From: Chryseobacterium sp. SNU WT5 | GTDB taxonomy: Bacteria; Bacteroidota; Bacteroidia; Flavobacteriales; Weeksellaceae | Direction: 5' to 3' | Assembly (NCBI RefSeq): GCF_007362475.1 | Contig: NZ_CP041687.1 | Coordinates: forward strand, 1,426,001 to 1,490,000 | Length of the DNA stretch: 64,000 nt | Part shown: positions 17,010 through 26,923 of the stretch, piece by piece | Position numbering within the stretch: position 1 is the first letter of the stretch | Layout: every line of letters begins with the position of its first letter | Notes under the pieces: generated by a model | Database searches by the model: none | The model's input: only the letters and a program-made list of their open reading frames with translations | Told to the model about the DNA's origin: nothing | Made by a program: the position numbers and the translations under genes

Positions 17010-19166
17010 TTACGGTTGAATAATTTTAAAATCCAGTTGTTTCTGAATTAAATTAGCCTTCATTACTCTAATGGTCACTTCATCACCTAATTGATATTTA
17101 TTCCCTGTCTTGCTTCCATATACCGCATGGTTTTTGGCATCGTACGAATAAGAATCATCCATTAAATCTCTTAATTTTATCAGGCCTTCGGCGCCGTTTT
17201 CTGGAATTTGTACCCAGAAACCGAAATCTGCAACACCTGAAATAACACCTGTGAAATCTTCACCCAAATGTTTTTCCATAAACTTAACCTGCATGAACTT
17301 AATGGAATCTCTTTCTGCATCAGAAGCTAGTTTTTCCATAGAACTGCAATGCTTACACTTGACGTCGTACTCCTGTTTCTGAGGGGATTTGCCACCATCC
17401 AAATAATGTTGCAACAAACGATGCGCAATTAAATCTGGATATCGACGGATAGGAGAGGTGAAATGCGAATAATAGTCGAATCCTAAACCATAATGGCCAA
17501 TAGGATCAGTGGAGTAGATGGCTTTGCTCATTGATCTCATTGCCAAAGTTTCAATCATATTTTCTTCCCCTTTTCCTTGAATGTCTTTCAATAAACTATT
17601 CAACGATGCAGCTACTTTTTTAGTATTTGCTAAATTCATCGTATAACCAAAAGTACCTACGAAATCACGCAATGCTTCCAGTTTGGCAGGATCCGGATCA
17701 TCGTGAACTCTATAAATAAAAGTATTATTGGTAGGAACTCCTTTCTTATTTAAGGAAACAAATTCAGAAACTTTTCTATTGGCAAGTAACATAAATTCTT
17801 CGATCAAGTGATTAGAATCTTTGCTGACTTTGAAATATACACCGATAGGTTCATTATTTTCATCAAGATTGAACCGTACCTCACTGCGGTCAAATGTAAT
17901 TGCTCCGTTATTAATACGTTCTGTTCTCAGAATCTTAGCGAGTCGGTCAAGTGTTGTAATTTCTTCAACCAGATCACCTTCTTGTGTTTCAAGCCGTTCC
18001 TGTGCTTCTTCGTAAGCAAATTTTCGATCCGAATGGATAATTGTTCGTCCAAACCACTGATTTTGTAGTTCTGCCTGATCGTTTATTTCGAAAACCGCAG
18101 AAAAAGTATATTTATCTTCATTGGGTCTTAGTGAACACACATCATTGCTCAAAACTTCTGGTAACATGGGAACAACACGATCTACTAAGTAAACGGAAGT
18201 CGCTCTTTTATAAGCTTCTTCATCCAGAATAGTTCCTGGAATTACATAATGAGAAACATCTGCAATGTGAACACCAATTTCCCAGTTGCCATTTTCTAAT
18301 TTTTGTAACGAAAGGGCATCATCAAAATCTTTAGCATCCTTTGGATCGATAGTAAATGTACAAATATTACGCATATCACGTCTTTTTGCAACTTCAGTAT
18401 CGTGAATTTTACGATCAATTTCCTGAGCTTCTTTTTCTACTTCCGGTGGAAATTCGTAGGGTAATCCATATTCTGCTAAAATGGAATGTATTTCTGTTTC
18501 GTGATCACCTGGAGCACCTAATACTTTAATAATTTCACCTTCAGGATTTTTTTCTCCGGCTCTCCAGTCAAGCATTTTCACAACAACTTTATCGCCGTCT
18601 TTCGCACCACCAATTTTACCTTGAGGAACAAAAATATCGGTATTGATATGCTTTTTATCACCCACTACGAATCCAAAATCCTTATGCTTGATAAATTGGA
18701 AGGTACCTACAAATTCAGTACGTTTTCTTTCCATTACTTCCAAAACGGAACCTTCTAGTTTCTTACCTTTAAAATTATAGGTAACAATAAGTACAGTATC
18801 CCCTTGTAAGGCATCTTTTACATTCTTGGAATGAATAAAAACATCATCATCTAGGCCTTGTACATTTACGTAAGCATTTCCGGTTTGATTAAAGTCGATA
18901 ACTCCTGTTAAGGTACCTTCAATATTAAGATTAATGATGTATTTTCCTTTCTCTACTTCCTTAATCCGCTGATCAGCAAGCAATTTATGAAGTGATTGAA
19001 TCACTTGTTCTCTTTGTCTCGGATTTTTATAATCGATACCGTCTGCAATCTGCTTATAATTAAAGATTTTACCAGATTTCTCATTCATAAAACGCAGTAT
19101 CAATCTTCCGATCTCCTGCAATTTATAATTATTCTTATCGGAGATAAATTTTTTCTTTTGGGCCAT
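17010..19166 (-). CDS. rnr: Ribonuclease R
   Basis: The 718-residue protein has N-terminal winged-helix and cold-shock domains (FIHSKNVKDALQGD), a central RNB catalytic domain with the magnesium-binding TIDPKDAKDFDDALS, and a C-terminal S1 domain (GVISGVADFGFWVQI). RNase R is a processive 3'-5' exoribonuclease for structured RNA and quality control. It is 27 bp after rpiB and probably in the same transcript. Confidence 0.96.
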   Translation of the reverse strand: MAQKKKFISDKNNYKLQEIGRLILRFMNEKSGKIFNYKQIADGIDYKNPRQREQVIQSLHKLLADQRIKEVEKGKYIINLNIEGTLTGVIDFNQTGNAYVNVQGLDDDVFIHSKNVKDALQGDTVLIVTYNFKGKKLEGSVLEVMERKRTEFVGTFQFIKHKDFGFVVGDKKHINTDIFVPQGKIGGAKDGDKVVVKMLDWRAGEKNPEGEIIKVLGAPGDHETEIHSILAEYGLPYEFPPEVEKEAQEIDRKIHDTEVAKRRDMRNICTFTIDPKDAKDFDDALSLQKLENGNWEIGVHIADVSHYVIPGTILDEEAYKRATSVYLVDRVVPMLPEVLSNDVCSLRPNEDKYTFSAVFEINDQAELQNQWFGRTIIHSDRKFAYEEAQERLETQEGDLVEEITTLDRLAKILRTERINNGAITFDRSEVRFNLDENNEPIGVYFKVSKDSNHLIEEFMLLANRKVSEFVSLNKKGVPTNNTFIYRVHDDPDPAKLEALRDFVGTFGYTMNLANTKKVAASLNSLLKDIQGKGEENMIETLAMRSMSKAIYSTDPIGHYGLGFDYYSHFTSPIRRYPDLIAHRLLQHYLDGGKSPQKQEYDVKCKHCSSMEKLASDAERDSIKFMQVKFMEKHLGEDFTGVISGVADFGFWVQIPENGAEGLIKLRDLMDDSYSYDAKNHAVYGSKTGNKYQLGDEVTIRVMKANLIQKQLDFKIIQP

Positions 19167-19193
19167 AAAATGGATAGTTATTTTGAAAGGTTT

Positions 19194-19625
19194 TTAACAA
19201 GTCGAAATTTTTCCGACTCTATTTTGGTGCCTTCCACCTTCGAACTGAGTGCTAAGAAACTCATCTACGATATCAGTAGCCAGTTGGCTTGCGATAAATC
19301 TCGCAGGTAGTGCAATCATATTTGCATCATTATGCTTACGTGCTAGAACAGCTAATTCTGGCATCCAACATAATGCACAGCGAATATCTTGATGCTTGTT
19401 TGCCGTCATCTGCACGCCATTTCCACTTCCACAAATTAGGATGCCTAACTCATTTCTACCTTCTTCAATAGAAGTAGCGGCAGGGTGCACGAAATCCGGG
19501 TAATCAACAGAGTCTGTGGAAAAGGTACCGAAATCTTCAACCTCATATTTTCCTTCCAAATGTTTTTTTATGATTTCTTTGTATTCGAAACCTGCATGAT
19601 CGCATGCTATAGCTATTTTTTTCAT
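19194..19625 (-). CDS. rpiB: Ribose 5-phosphate isomerase B
   Basis: The 143-residue RpiB/LacAB-type isomerase has IACDHAGFEYKE at the N-terminus, the catalytic-site LICGSGNGVQMTANK and a HNDANMIALPAR motif. The usual catalytic Cys is in the LICGSG motif. It interconverts ribose 5-phosphate and ribulose 5-phosphate in the pentose phosphate pathway. It leads the rpiB-rnr pair next to the long gene-free region. Confidence 0.95.
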   Translation of the reverse strand: MKKIAIACDHAGFEYKEIIKKHLEGKYEVEDFGTFSTDSVDYPDFVHPAATSIEEGRNELGILICGSGNGVQMTANKHQDIRCALCWMPELAVLARKHNDANMIALPARFIASQLATDIVDEFLSTQFEGGRHQNRVGKISTC

Positions 19626-20215
19626 GACTATTCTTTAATTCGCTGTTTTTCAGTTGACACAAATTTAAGATTATTAATATAAAAACCATTTGATTCTCGG
19701 CGAAAAATTCATTTTCAAACAGAATACTTTATAAAAATTATAATATGGAGATAACTTGGGGAGATCAATGTGAATTAGTGTGGATAACTTTGGTGAACAT
19801 TATCTTTTTTGTAACCACTAATTTGTTAATGGACTATTTCTACCAAACAAAGCTAATTTATCTTTTAAAAATTATGACGCTTTAATTGAGAAGTTCTCCA
19901 TAAATATATTTCTAACAAAGATTTAATTGTAATTAGCTAACAATTGTGGATTACATTCCCAAATCTCTGTTTATCATTAAAATACGCTGTTAGTAAGATC
20001 GTGACTTAGCATTTAGTAATAAGTGCTGAAAAAATTTCGAAATAGTTTTCCACTTCTTAATATACTACAACAACACTACTCAATTTCTTTTATATAAAAA
20101 GAGAATTAATGTTGATGAAATGTATTTTGAGAGTTTGTGGAATTTTAAAATGAATTTAATTTTTAATCGAGGGAATTAATCTTAAATTTGTCAAACTTAA
20201 AACTGAGAATATTTT
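19626..20215. other. Gene-free AT-rich region with DnaA-box matches (possible replication-origin or regulatory region)
   Basis: About 590 bp between divergent rpiB and pgk hold no plausible gene. A perfect DnaA box (TGTGGATAA, 19779-19787) and a one-mismatch copy (TGTGGATTA, 19945-19953) are present in very AT-rich sequence. Two parS-like sites lie within 5 kb. This could be the origin or an origin-flanking element, but the box number is low and gene orientation does not switch cleanly here. No RNA gene was recognised. Confidence 0.35.
20183..20190 (+). promoter_or_regulatory. Candidate -7 box for pgk
   Basis: TAAATTTG matches TAnnTTTG and lies 25 bp before the pgk start. A -33 TTG at standard spacing was not found. 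Confidence 0.4.
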
Positions 20216-21406
20216 ATGAAAACCATTAACGATTTTAACTTCAAAGATAAAAAAGCTCTGGTGCGTGTCGATTTTAATGTCCCGCAAAACGCAGATTTGA
20301 AAGTGACTGACAACACAAGAATAGAAGCGGTGAAGCCGACTATTGATAAAATTTTAAATGATGGCGGATCTGTAATTTTAATGACGCATCTCGGTCGGCC
20401 AAAGGGTAAAGTTAGTGAAGAGTTTTCTTTAAAGAATATCGTATCTGATGTGGAAACTGTTTTAGGTAAACCAGTTCAGTTTTGTCCAGATTGCTTAGGC
20501 GAGGAGGCTGATAACATGACAAAGAATTTGAAACCGGGAGAAATTCTTTTGCTCGAAAATCTTCGTTTTTATGAAGGAGAAGAAAATGGTGATGTAGCTT
20601 TTGCAGAGAAGTTATCTAAGTACGGAGATGCTTATGTAAATGATGCTTTTGGTACTGCGCACAGAAGTCATGCGTCTACTGCAATTATCGCACAGTTTTT
20701 TTCTTCAACTAAATTCTTCGGTTTACTGATGGCAAAAGAATTAGAAGCGATCGATAAAGTGTTGAAAAGTGGTGAGAAACCTATTACGGCCATTTTGGGT
20801 GGCTCAAAAGTTTCCTCGAAAATAACTATTATCGAAAATATTTTGCCTGCAGTTGATCATCTGATCATCGGTGGGGGAATGGCCTTTACTTTTATTAAGG
20901 CTTTAGGTGGTATGATAGGAAATTCTCTTGTAGAAGATGATAAAATTGGTTTAGCATTGGAAATATTAGAGAAAGCTAAAAACGAAAATGTTACAATTCA
21001 TCTACCGGTAGATGCAATTATCGCGGATGGGTTTAGTAATAATGCAGCTACTAAAGAAGTTGATATTTTTGAAATTCCAGATGGATGGATGGGATTGGAT
21101 TCCGGTACACGAAGCAGGAAATTATTTAATGATGTTGTGATGAATTCACGTACCATTTTATGGAATGGCCCTATTGGAGTTTTTGAAATGTCTATTTTTG
21201 CTGCTGGTACGGTTGCATTAGGTGACAGTATAGCCGAAGCAACAAAATTAGGTGCTTTTTCTCTTGTCGGTGGTGGCGACAGTGTCTCATTCGTCAAACA
21301 GTTTGGTTACGAAGAAAAAGTAAGTTATGTTTCCACTGGAGGTGGAGCAATGCTTGAAAGTTTGGAAGGTAAAGAATTACCTGGAGTGCAGGCGATCAAT
21401 AATTAG
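20216..21406 (+). CDS. pgk: Phosphoglycerate kinase
   Basis: The 396-residue protein is standard length for bacterial PGK. The signature VRVDFNVPQ is at residues 17-25, with LMTHLGRPKG, ENLRFYEGEENGD, and the C-terminal nucleotide loop SLVGGGDSVSFVKQFG and STGGGAMLE. It transfers phosphate from 1,3-bisphosphoglycerate to ADP in glycolysis. It is a single-gene unit with its own promoter-like box and a strong terminator. Confidence 0.98.
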   Translation: MKTINDFNFKDKKALVRVDFNVPQNADLKVTDNTRIEAVKPTIDKILNDGGSVILMTHLGRPKGKVSEEFSLKNIVSDVETVLGKPVQFCPDCLGEEADNMTKNLKPGEILLLENLRFYEGEENGDVAFAEKLSKYGDAYVNDAFGTAHRSHASTAIIAQFFSSTKFFGLLMAKELEAIDKVLKSGEKPITAILGGSKVSSKITIIENILPAVDHLIIGGGMAFTFIKALGGMIGNSLVEDDKIGLALEILEKAKNENVTIHLPVDAIIADGFSNNAATKEVDIFEIPDGWMGLDSGTRSRKLFNDVVMNSRTILWNGPIGVFEMSIFAAGTVALGDSIAEATKLGAFSLVGGGDSVSFVKQFGYEEKVSYVSTGGGAMLESLEGKELPGVQAINN

Positions 21407-21427
21407 AATACTATAATTTTAAATAAT

Positions 21428-21459
21428 AAAAAAAGTTTTCCCAACGGAAAACTTTTTTT
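21428..21459 (+). terminator. Intrinsic terminator of pgk
   Basis: A perfect 14-bp stem (21428-21441 with 21446-21459) with a CAAC loop, ending in seven T residues. It should work in both directions, given the A-run on the left arm. Confidence 0.9.
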
Positions 21460-21536
21460 ATTGATATTAACTTTTTTTTAATTTTTTTAGAAAATGCTAA
21501 AAATTGATCGTCACAAATAGCTTAAAAATCGATTAT

Positions 21537-22355
21537 CTATTTTTTTCTTATAATGTATATCAAACTTGAAAATTCGCCGCTTTTTGATGCTTTTATGTTC
21601 GAAATTAGTCCGAAAATGAATCCTTTTAGCCAAAATAAGGAAGATTTTCGATACTTTTCACTTAACATGGAGATGTAGAAGGAGTCGAGTAGGAGTGGTT
21701 TAATTTTTTCTATTTCGAAATTATTTTTTTTAAGAACATTCTCCATCCCTTTTTTTGAAAAATGATAAGCGTGTCTTGGAACGTCATATGCTGCCCAATA
21801 TTCCTTATATTTTTGAGCATCGTATGATTTTAAATTGGGAACTGCAATTATTAGAATTCCTTTACTCTGTAATTTTTTATGAAATTCTTTTAAAACCTCA
21901 TTCTGATTTTCTATATGTTCAAAAACGTGCCAAAGGGTAATCACGTCTAGACCATCGTCTTTCATTGATTTGAGATCCGATATTATACTTGTGGATTTTA
22001 ATTTTGCTAGCGCATTGGTACGAGCAACACTATTTGGTTCTAATCCAAAAGTTTCATAATCATTTTCGATATATTTAATAAACTCACCAGCTCCGCAACC
22101 GTAATCCAACACTCTTTTTGCAGTTGGAGCGTGGGAGTGGATTATATTTTTTTTATACTTTAAATTAAAATTTTGTAGCAACTTATATAATCTTTCTTTT
22201 AAGCTCCCAGAATCTTGATGATGCGAAATATATTCAGTACTCTCATAGTACTTGGATAGATCATTCGGAACTGGAGTTGTTTTATAAAGTCCTGAAATAT
22301 CGGTTTCAACAATTTTAAATTCCTCTTTAGTTAAAAAGTGATCAGTTACTTTCAT
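21537..22355 (-). CDS. Class I SAM-dependent methyltransferase
   Basis: The 272-residue protein has a SAM-binding motif (RVLDYGCGAGEFIKYI, about residues 87-102) and a post-motif DVITLWHVFEHIENQNEVL typical of the Methyltransf_23 group. Relatives methylate sugars, lipids or quinone precursors; the substrate is unknown here. It lies downstream of mnmG across a parS-like site. Confidence 0.85.
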   Translation of the reverse strand: MKVTDHFLTKEEFKIVETDISGLYKTTPVPNDLSKYYESTEYISHHQDSGSLKERLYKLLQNFNLKYKKNIIHSHAPTAKRVLDYGCGAGEFIKYIENDYETFGLEPNSVARTNALAKLKSTSIISDLKSMKDDGLDVITLWHVFEHIENQNEVLKEFHKKLQSKGILIIAVPNLKSYDAQKYKEYWAAYDVPRHAYHFSKKGMENVLKKNNFEIEKIKPLLLDSFYISMLSEKYRKSSLFWLKGFIFGLISNIKASKSGEFSSLIYIIRKK

Positions 22356-22375
22356 TTAAATAATTTAATAGTAGA

Positions 22376-22391
22376 TGTTTCACGTGAAACA
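22376..22391. promoter_or_regulatory. parS-like centromere site 1
   Basis: TGTTTCACGTGAAACA is a perfect 16-bp palindrome matching the widespread chromosomal parS consensus (TGTTNCACGTGNAACA) bound by ParB/Spo0J. It lies between mnmG (stop adjacent at 22392) and the methyltransferase. parS sites cluster near oriC in most bacteria. Confidence 0.85.
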
Positions 22392-24251
22392 TTATTTAAG
22401 ATAAATCAGTAGTACATTTATATCAGCAGGAGAAACACCACTAATTCTACCAGCTTGCGCTATGGTTTTTGGTCTGATTTTGTTGAACTTTTGTTTCGCC
22501 TCAGCTGATAAAGATTTTAAATGAGCATAATCAAAGTCTTCAGGGATCTTTATCGTTTCTAAACGTAACAACTTTGCAACATTATCTTTCTCTTTTTCAA
22601 TATAACCTTTGTATTTGATATTAATTTCAGCTTGCTCCTTTACTTCAGTTGTATATCCCTGGGTTACTTCTTTTATAAAATCAATTTCTTCCAGTTTTTC
22701 CAATGTCATATTGGGTCTTGTAAGTATTTGAGAAGAGCGATATGCCTGGTCAACAGGTGATGAAGAAATACTTTCTAATATTGGATTTATAATTCCAGGT
22801 TTTAGAGATGTTTCTCTTAGATAGCTTTCCAATTGATTACTGTTTGCAATTTTTTCCTGCACTTTTATAAGGCGTTCTTCTTTTGCTAATCCAATGTTGT
22901 ATGATTTCTCTGTCAACCGAATATCTGCATTGTCCTGCCGTAAAAGGAGACGATATTCAGCACGAGAAGTAAACATTCTGTAAGGCTCATCGGTTCCTTT
23001 AGTGATAAGATCGTCGATTAAAACACCAATATAGGCCTCGTCTCTGTTTAAGATGAACGAATCTTTGCCATGAACTTTATTATGCGCATTAATTCCCGCA
23101 ATTAGCCCTTGTCCGGCGGCTTCCTCATATCCTGTTGTACCATTTATTTGTCCGGCAAAATACAGATTCGCTACTAATTTTGTTTCTAGCGTATGGTTCA
23201 GTTGAGTAGGAGGGAAGTAATCATATTCTATTGCATAACCGGGTCTAAATACTTTTGCATTCTCGAAACCTGGGATGTGGCGCATTGCTTTTAACTGAAT
23301 GTCTTCAGGTAATGATGAGCTAAAACCATTCACATAGATCTCTACTGTTCTCCAACCTTCAGGTTCTACGAACAATTGGTGGCGGGTACGTTCTGCGAAT
23401 CTATTGATTTTATCTTCGATGCTTGGGCAATATCTTGGCCCGATACTTTCTATAGTACCATTAAACATGGGACTTCTATCAAAACCTTCACGCAATATAT
23501 CATGAACAGTTTCATTGGTATATGCGATATGACAACTCATTTGTTTAGTAAGTTTCGGGCTGTCTAAATAGGAAAATTTCTTAGGATTTTCATCACCTTT
23601 CTGCTCTTCCATTTTAGAATAATCTAATGAACGACCATCTACACGTGGTGGTGTACCGGTTTTCATTCTACCAGATTCAAAACCTAGAGAGTCTAATTGT
23701 TCCGTAATACCGAATGCACGTGGTTCGCCCATTCTTCCTCCACCCAATTGTTTAGCACCTACATGTATTAATCCATTAAGGAATGTGCCATTGGTAAGAA
23801 TTACTGATCTACCTTTTATTTCAAGACCCAGCGAAGTAATAACTCCAACTACTTTATTATTCTCGATTATTAAACTCTTCACCATATCCTGAAAGAAATC
23901 CAAATTGGGAGTTTGTTCCAGTGCTATTCTCCATTCTTCCGCAAATAACATACGATCATTTTGTGTCCGTGGAGACCACATGGCGGGTCCTTTGGATAAA
24001 TTGAGCATCTTGAATTGAATTGCAGATTTATCTGCTATAATACCGGAATAACCGCCCATTGCATCAATTTCCCGTACAATCTGTCCTTTTGCAATTCCAC
24101 CCATAGCTGGATTGCATGACATTTGTCCGATCGTTTGCATATTCATTGTAATGAGTAATGTTTTAGAGCCAAGATTAGCTGCGGCTGCAGCTGCCTCTGA
24201 TCCAGCGTGGCCCGCTCCGACGACGATCACATCATATATATCGTTTATCAT
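22392..24251 (-). CDS. mnmG: tRNA uridine-5-carboxymethylaminomethyl modification enzyme MnmG (GidA)
   Basis: The start was placed at 24251 ([21 protein letters not shown], 619 aa), as in other MnmG proteins. The longer frame from 24317 would run through the parS site. FAD-binding [10 protein letters not shown], the conserved [21 protein letters not shown], and [11 protein letters not shown] are present, with a C-terminal helical domain ending [16 protein letters not shown]. With MnmE it makes cmnm5U34 in tRNA wobble positions. The gene is bracketed by two parS-like sites. Confidence 0.97.
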   Translation of the reverse strand: MINDIYDVIVVGAGHAGSEAAAAAANLGSKTLLITMNMQTIGQMSCNPAMGGIAKGQIVREIDAMGGYSGIIADKSAIQFKMLNLSKGPAMWSPRTQNDRMLFAEEWRIALEQTPNLDFFQDMVKSLIIENNKVVGVITSLGLEIKGRSVILTNGTFLNGLIHVGAKQLGGGRMGEPRAFGITEQLDSLGFESGRMKTGTPPRVDGRSLDYSKMEEQKGDENPKKFSYLDSPKLTKQMSCHIAYTNETVHDILREGFDRSPMFNGTIESIGPRYCPSIEDKINRFAERTRHQLFVEPEGWRTVEIYVNGFSSSLPEDIQLKAMRHIPGFENAKVFRPGYAIEYDYFPPTQLNHTLETKLVANLYFAGQINGTTGYEEAAGQGLIAGINAHNKVHGKDSFILNRDEAYIGVLIDDLITKGTDEPYRMFTSRAEYRLLLRQDNADIRLTEKSYNIGLAKEERLIKVQEKIANSNQLESYLRETSLKPGIINPILESISSSPVDQAYRSSQILTRPNMTLEKLEEIDFIKEVTQGYTTEVKEQAEINIKYKGYIEKEKDNVAKLLRLETIKIPEDFDYAHLKSLSAEAKQKFNKIRPKTIAQAGRISGVSPADINVLLIYLK

Positions 24252-24266
24252 CTTAATTTTTTTAGA

Positions 24267-24282
24267 TGTTCCACGTGGAACA
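24267..24282. promoter_or_regulatory. parS-like centromere site 2
   Basis: TGTTCCACGTGGAACA is a perfect palindrome fitting TGTTNCACGTGNAACA. It lies 15 bp upstream of the corrected mnmG start. Together with the site at 22376 it brackets mnmG, about 1.9 kb apart. Confidence 0.8.
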
Positions 24283-24346
24283 TATTTAAAGTATGTCTCA
24301 ATTTCCTTAGAATTCAAATTAAATTATGGTAGAATCGTACTTGTTT

Positions 24347-24754
24347 TTACATTTGAGCAAGATAGAAATCTTCCTTCTCACGCATTAAAGTACTTTCCTC
24401 TGGAGTTTTATCCTTGTATCCACATAAGTGAAGAATTCCATGCGCTAATACACGATGAACCTCAGAATTGAAACTTTTATTATGAGTAGTTGCATTGTCT
24501 TTAATGCGCGGCAAAGATACAAAAATATCAGCCGAAATGGTAGTTCCCTTTACATAGTCAAAAGTGATAATGTCAGTGAAATAGTCATGTTGTAAATACT
24601 CCTGATTGATTTTTAACAATGCTTCATCAGTACAAAAAACATAAGTTATTTTACCCTGTTTTTTGTTTTCATTTTCTATAATAGTCCTTAACCAACCAAT
24701 CGTTTTTTTATCGAAAGGGAGAGGGTCTACATCTTCAAAAAAAAATTGTATCAT
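24347..24754 (-). CDS. ybeY: Endoribonuclease YbeY (rRNA maturation)
   Basis: The 135-residue protein carries the UPF0054 signature as HRVLAHGILHLCGYKDKTPEE. The first two zinc-binding histidines are present. The third position of the usual HGxLHLxGYDH is not His here (GYKD), a substitution I believe is common in Bacteroidota. YbeY matures rRNA ends and supports 70S quality control. It starts 3 bp after the patatin gene. Confidence 0.93.
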   Translation of the reverse strand: MIQFFFEDVDPLPFDKKTIGWLRTIIENENKKQGKITYVFCTDEALLKINQEYLQHDYFTDIITFDYVKGTTISADIFVSLPRIKDNATTHNKSFNSEVHRVLAHGILHLCGYKDKTPEESTLMREKEDFYLAQM

Positions 24755-24757
24755 AAT

Positions 24758-26923
24758 TTAAAACCAGTGTCCAAGAATGACATTAAAATGTCCTTTATTA
24801 GTAATTAAAGAGTGGTTGTAATTCACTTTGATTTGGCCGAACGGAGATTTATATCCAACAGCAGCACCAGCTGATGATTCTGAAATATGGAAAATATCAT
24901 CTACCTGTAAGTCATTAAAAAGATTGGCAATAGAAAAATTTGCATCCAGATAGTAATTTTTGAAAACTTTAAAATGAAATGAATTTAAATTAGTTAGCAA
25001 GTTGGATGCACCTTGTTCACCAAATTCATAACCTGGGAATTTTGTGAAATTTCCAAGATTTTGTTGGAATATACCACCTAACCTATAAGTGTAATATTTG
25101 CTTAAATTGTCTCCGATAGTAACGCCACCAAATAGTCCCAACTGATATGTTAGCCAATCAGTAACTGGAAAATTAAGTTGTGCGGTAATCTTAGCTTGTA
25201 GTGTTTTACCATCACTCACTTTATTTAAAATATCCAAGATTTTTCCTTCTGCATTAAAGAAGATTCCTCTAGTGGGAAAGCTGCGATCATCTTGAGTATC
25301 GGTTTTAATAAATAAATAAGCATTTAAATAATTCTCAGGATCAACGAAGCCTGAAGTTCCGGCAAGTTTAGATTCAAAGTAATCTAAACTAAGTCCACCA
25401 CCAATTGCATACTTATCACGCCATATCGACTGTATAAATGCTTCACTTCGAAACCAATTCCACTTATCATAAGTGTTCCCAACGTTATCTACCAAGTCTA
25501 GGGACATACCAGATGCATAAAGTCCAAATCCCGGAATGTATCCATTGTCGATAAAATAATTGAAATAGTAGCGAGGTTTATCACCAACTATTACATCTAG
25601 TGATACCGTAGAGTTTTTAAATAACAGTCTCTTTGCTGTTGCATTTAATAGTAAACCAGTTTTAAAAATTTCATCATAATGTAATCCGAATTTTAAGAAA
25701 AAGCGGGTATCATCTTCTGAAACATCTAACTTTAGTATATTTCTGTTGTCTTGCTGAATGATATCGTAATTAATTAAGCGGTAATTATTGGTCGCATACA
25801 GCTTATCAATCATTTTATTAATTCCACCGTACGTTTGTAAAGATGGAATTTTGAGATTCATCTTCCCTAAAATATAGTTTTTTTTGAAAATATGATCATT
25901 CTCCAAGGCTAAACTATCAATTTTGTAAACATTTGAATAGATATTACTCATTGGAGCGCGAAGTAATTTTCCGTCGTGCTTAGGCAGTAAAGAAAGTGGT
26001 TGGATGTATTTTTGTGCTTCTACATAGCCCGAGTCAAGGATTGCTTTCTTTGCATCGTAACTTGTAGCACCCATTCCTTCTAAATTAGGGTGAATGTTAA
26101 TATCTGTATAATTGTACTGATTTTTTGTTTCCTTCTGTATTCCAAAATCAATCACTTGATTCAGGATAGCAATTGCAGATTGTAAATCACTCTTTTTCGC
26201 TAAACCCTGGCTAAGATCTACTCCAATAACAATATCTATCCCTTTGTCTTTTAATGGTTTAGAAGGATAGTTAATGGTCATCGCTCCGTCGATATATAAA
26301 GAATCTCCAATCTTCACCGGATCCATTAAAGAAGGAAATGCTGAACTCGCCATAATTGCACTCACCAAATCACCTTCTTCAAACAGTTTCATTTTCCCAC
26401 TTTCTAAATTAGTAGCTACACACATAAAGGGAATAGGTAATTTAGAGAAATCGGTTATGGTAGAAACATTTTTAAACAACTCTTTTAAAAGATAAATATT
26501 TTTTTGGCCTGTAGAGATTGCTTTTGGAAGCACGTTGATCTTCCCATTTTTTACTGGAATAGTCAGAATATATTTATCGACAGACTTATTAAAGAAAGAG
26601 GTTTCCTGTCTTGTCTTCTCATTAGCGATAATTGAATAGAAGTCTGTATCCATCACAATTTTCTCAATTTCTTTACCAGTATATCCAGAAGCATACAAAC
26701 CTCCTACAATAGCCCCCATACTGGTCCCGGAAATATAATCCACCTTCACTCCAAGAGAATCCAGGACTTTAATTACCCCAATGTGTGCGAAGCCTTTCGC
26801 TCCTCCACCAGAAAGAGATAAACCAATTTTTGGATTTTTAGGGATCGTAAAACCTTCTTTTACCTGAGCATTTATTTGAAAAGTCAGGACTAATAGCAGT
26901 AGAATAGTGAAATATTTTTTCAT
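24758..26923 (-). CDS. Patatin-like phospholipase with C-terminal outer-membrane beta-barrel
   Basis: The 721-residue protein has a signal peptide (residues 1-19). The patatin domain (about residues 30-240) has the oxyanion loop SLSGGGAKGFAHIG, nucleophile Ser in SGTSMGAIVGG and Asp in LYIDGAM. A POTRA-like segment and a BamA/surface-antigen-type barrel ending in a terminal Phe (LGHWF) follow. This layout matches PlpD/RssA-type type Vd proteins. It probably acts on phospholipids at the outer membrane. The start overlaps the murF-alr stop (TAATG). Confidence 0.9.
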   Translation of the reverse strand: MKKYFTILLLLVLTFQINAQVKEGFTIPKNPKIGLSLSGGGAKGFAHIGVIKVLDSLGVKVDYISGTSMGAIVGGLYASGYTGKEIEKIVMDTDFYSIIANEKTRQETSFFNKSVDKYILTIPVKNGKINVLPKAISTGQKNIYLLKELFKNVSTITDFSKLPIPFMCVATNLESGKMKLFEEGDLVSAIMASSAFPSLMDPVKIGDSLYIDGAMTINYPSKPLKDKGIDIVIGVDLSQGLAKKSDLQSAIAILNQVIDFGIQKETKNQYNYTDINIHPNLEGMGATSYDAKKAILDSGYVEAQKYIQPLSLLPKHDGKLLRAPMSNIYSNVYKIDSLALENDHIFKKNYILGKMNLKIPSLQTYGGINKMIDKLYATNNYRLINYDIIQQDNRNILKLDVSEDDTRFFLKFGLHYDEIFKTGLLLNATAKRLLFKNSTVSLDVIVGDKPRYYFNYFIDNGYIPGFGLYASGMSLDLVDNVGNTYDKWNWFRSEAFIQSIWRDKYAIGGGLSLDYFESKLAGTSGFVDPENYLNAYLFIKTDTQDDRSFPTRGIFFNAEGKILDILNKVSDGKTLQAKITAQLNFPVTDWLTYQLGLFGGVTIGDNLSKYYTYRLGGIFQQNLGNFTKFPGYEFGEQGASNLLTNLNSFHFKVFKNYYLDANFSIANLFNDLQVDDIFHISESSAGAAVGYKSPFGQIKVNYNHSLITNKGHFNVILGHWF

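Noticed and set aside
20060-20069. TACTACAA half-site in the rpiB-pgk region as another copy of the hcp/vgrG operator
   Set aside because: Only one half-site is present; the palindromic partner is missing.
24252-24317. N-terminal extension of MnmG to 24317
   Set aside because: The extension translates the parS-like palindrome, and the conserved MnmG start ([11 protein letters not shown]) begins right after Met at 24251.
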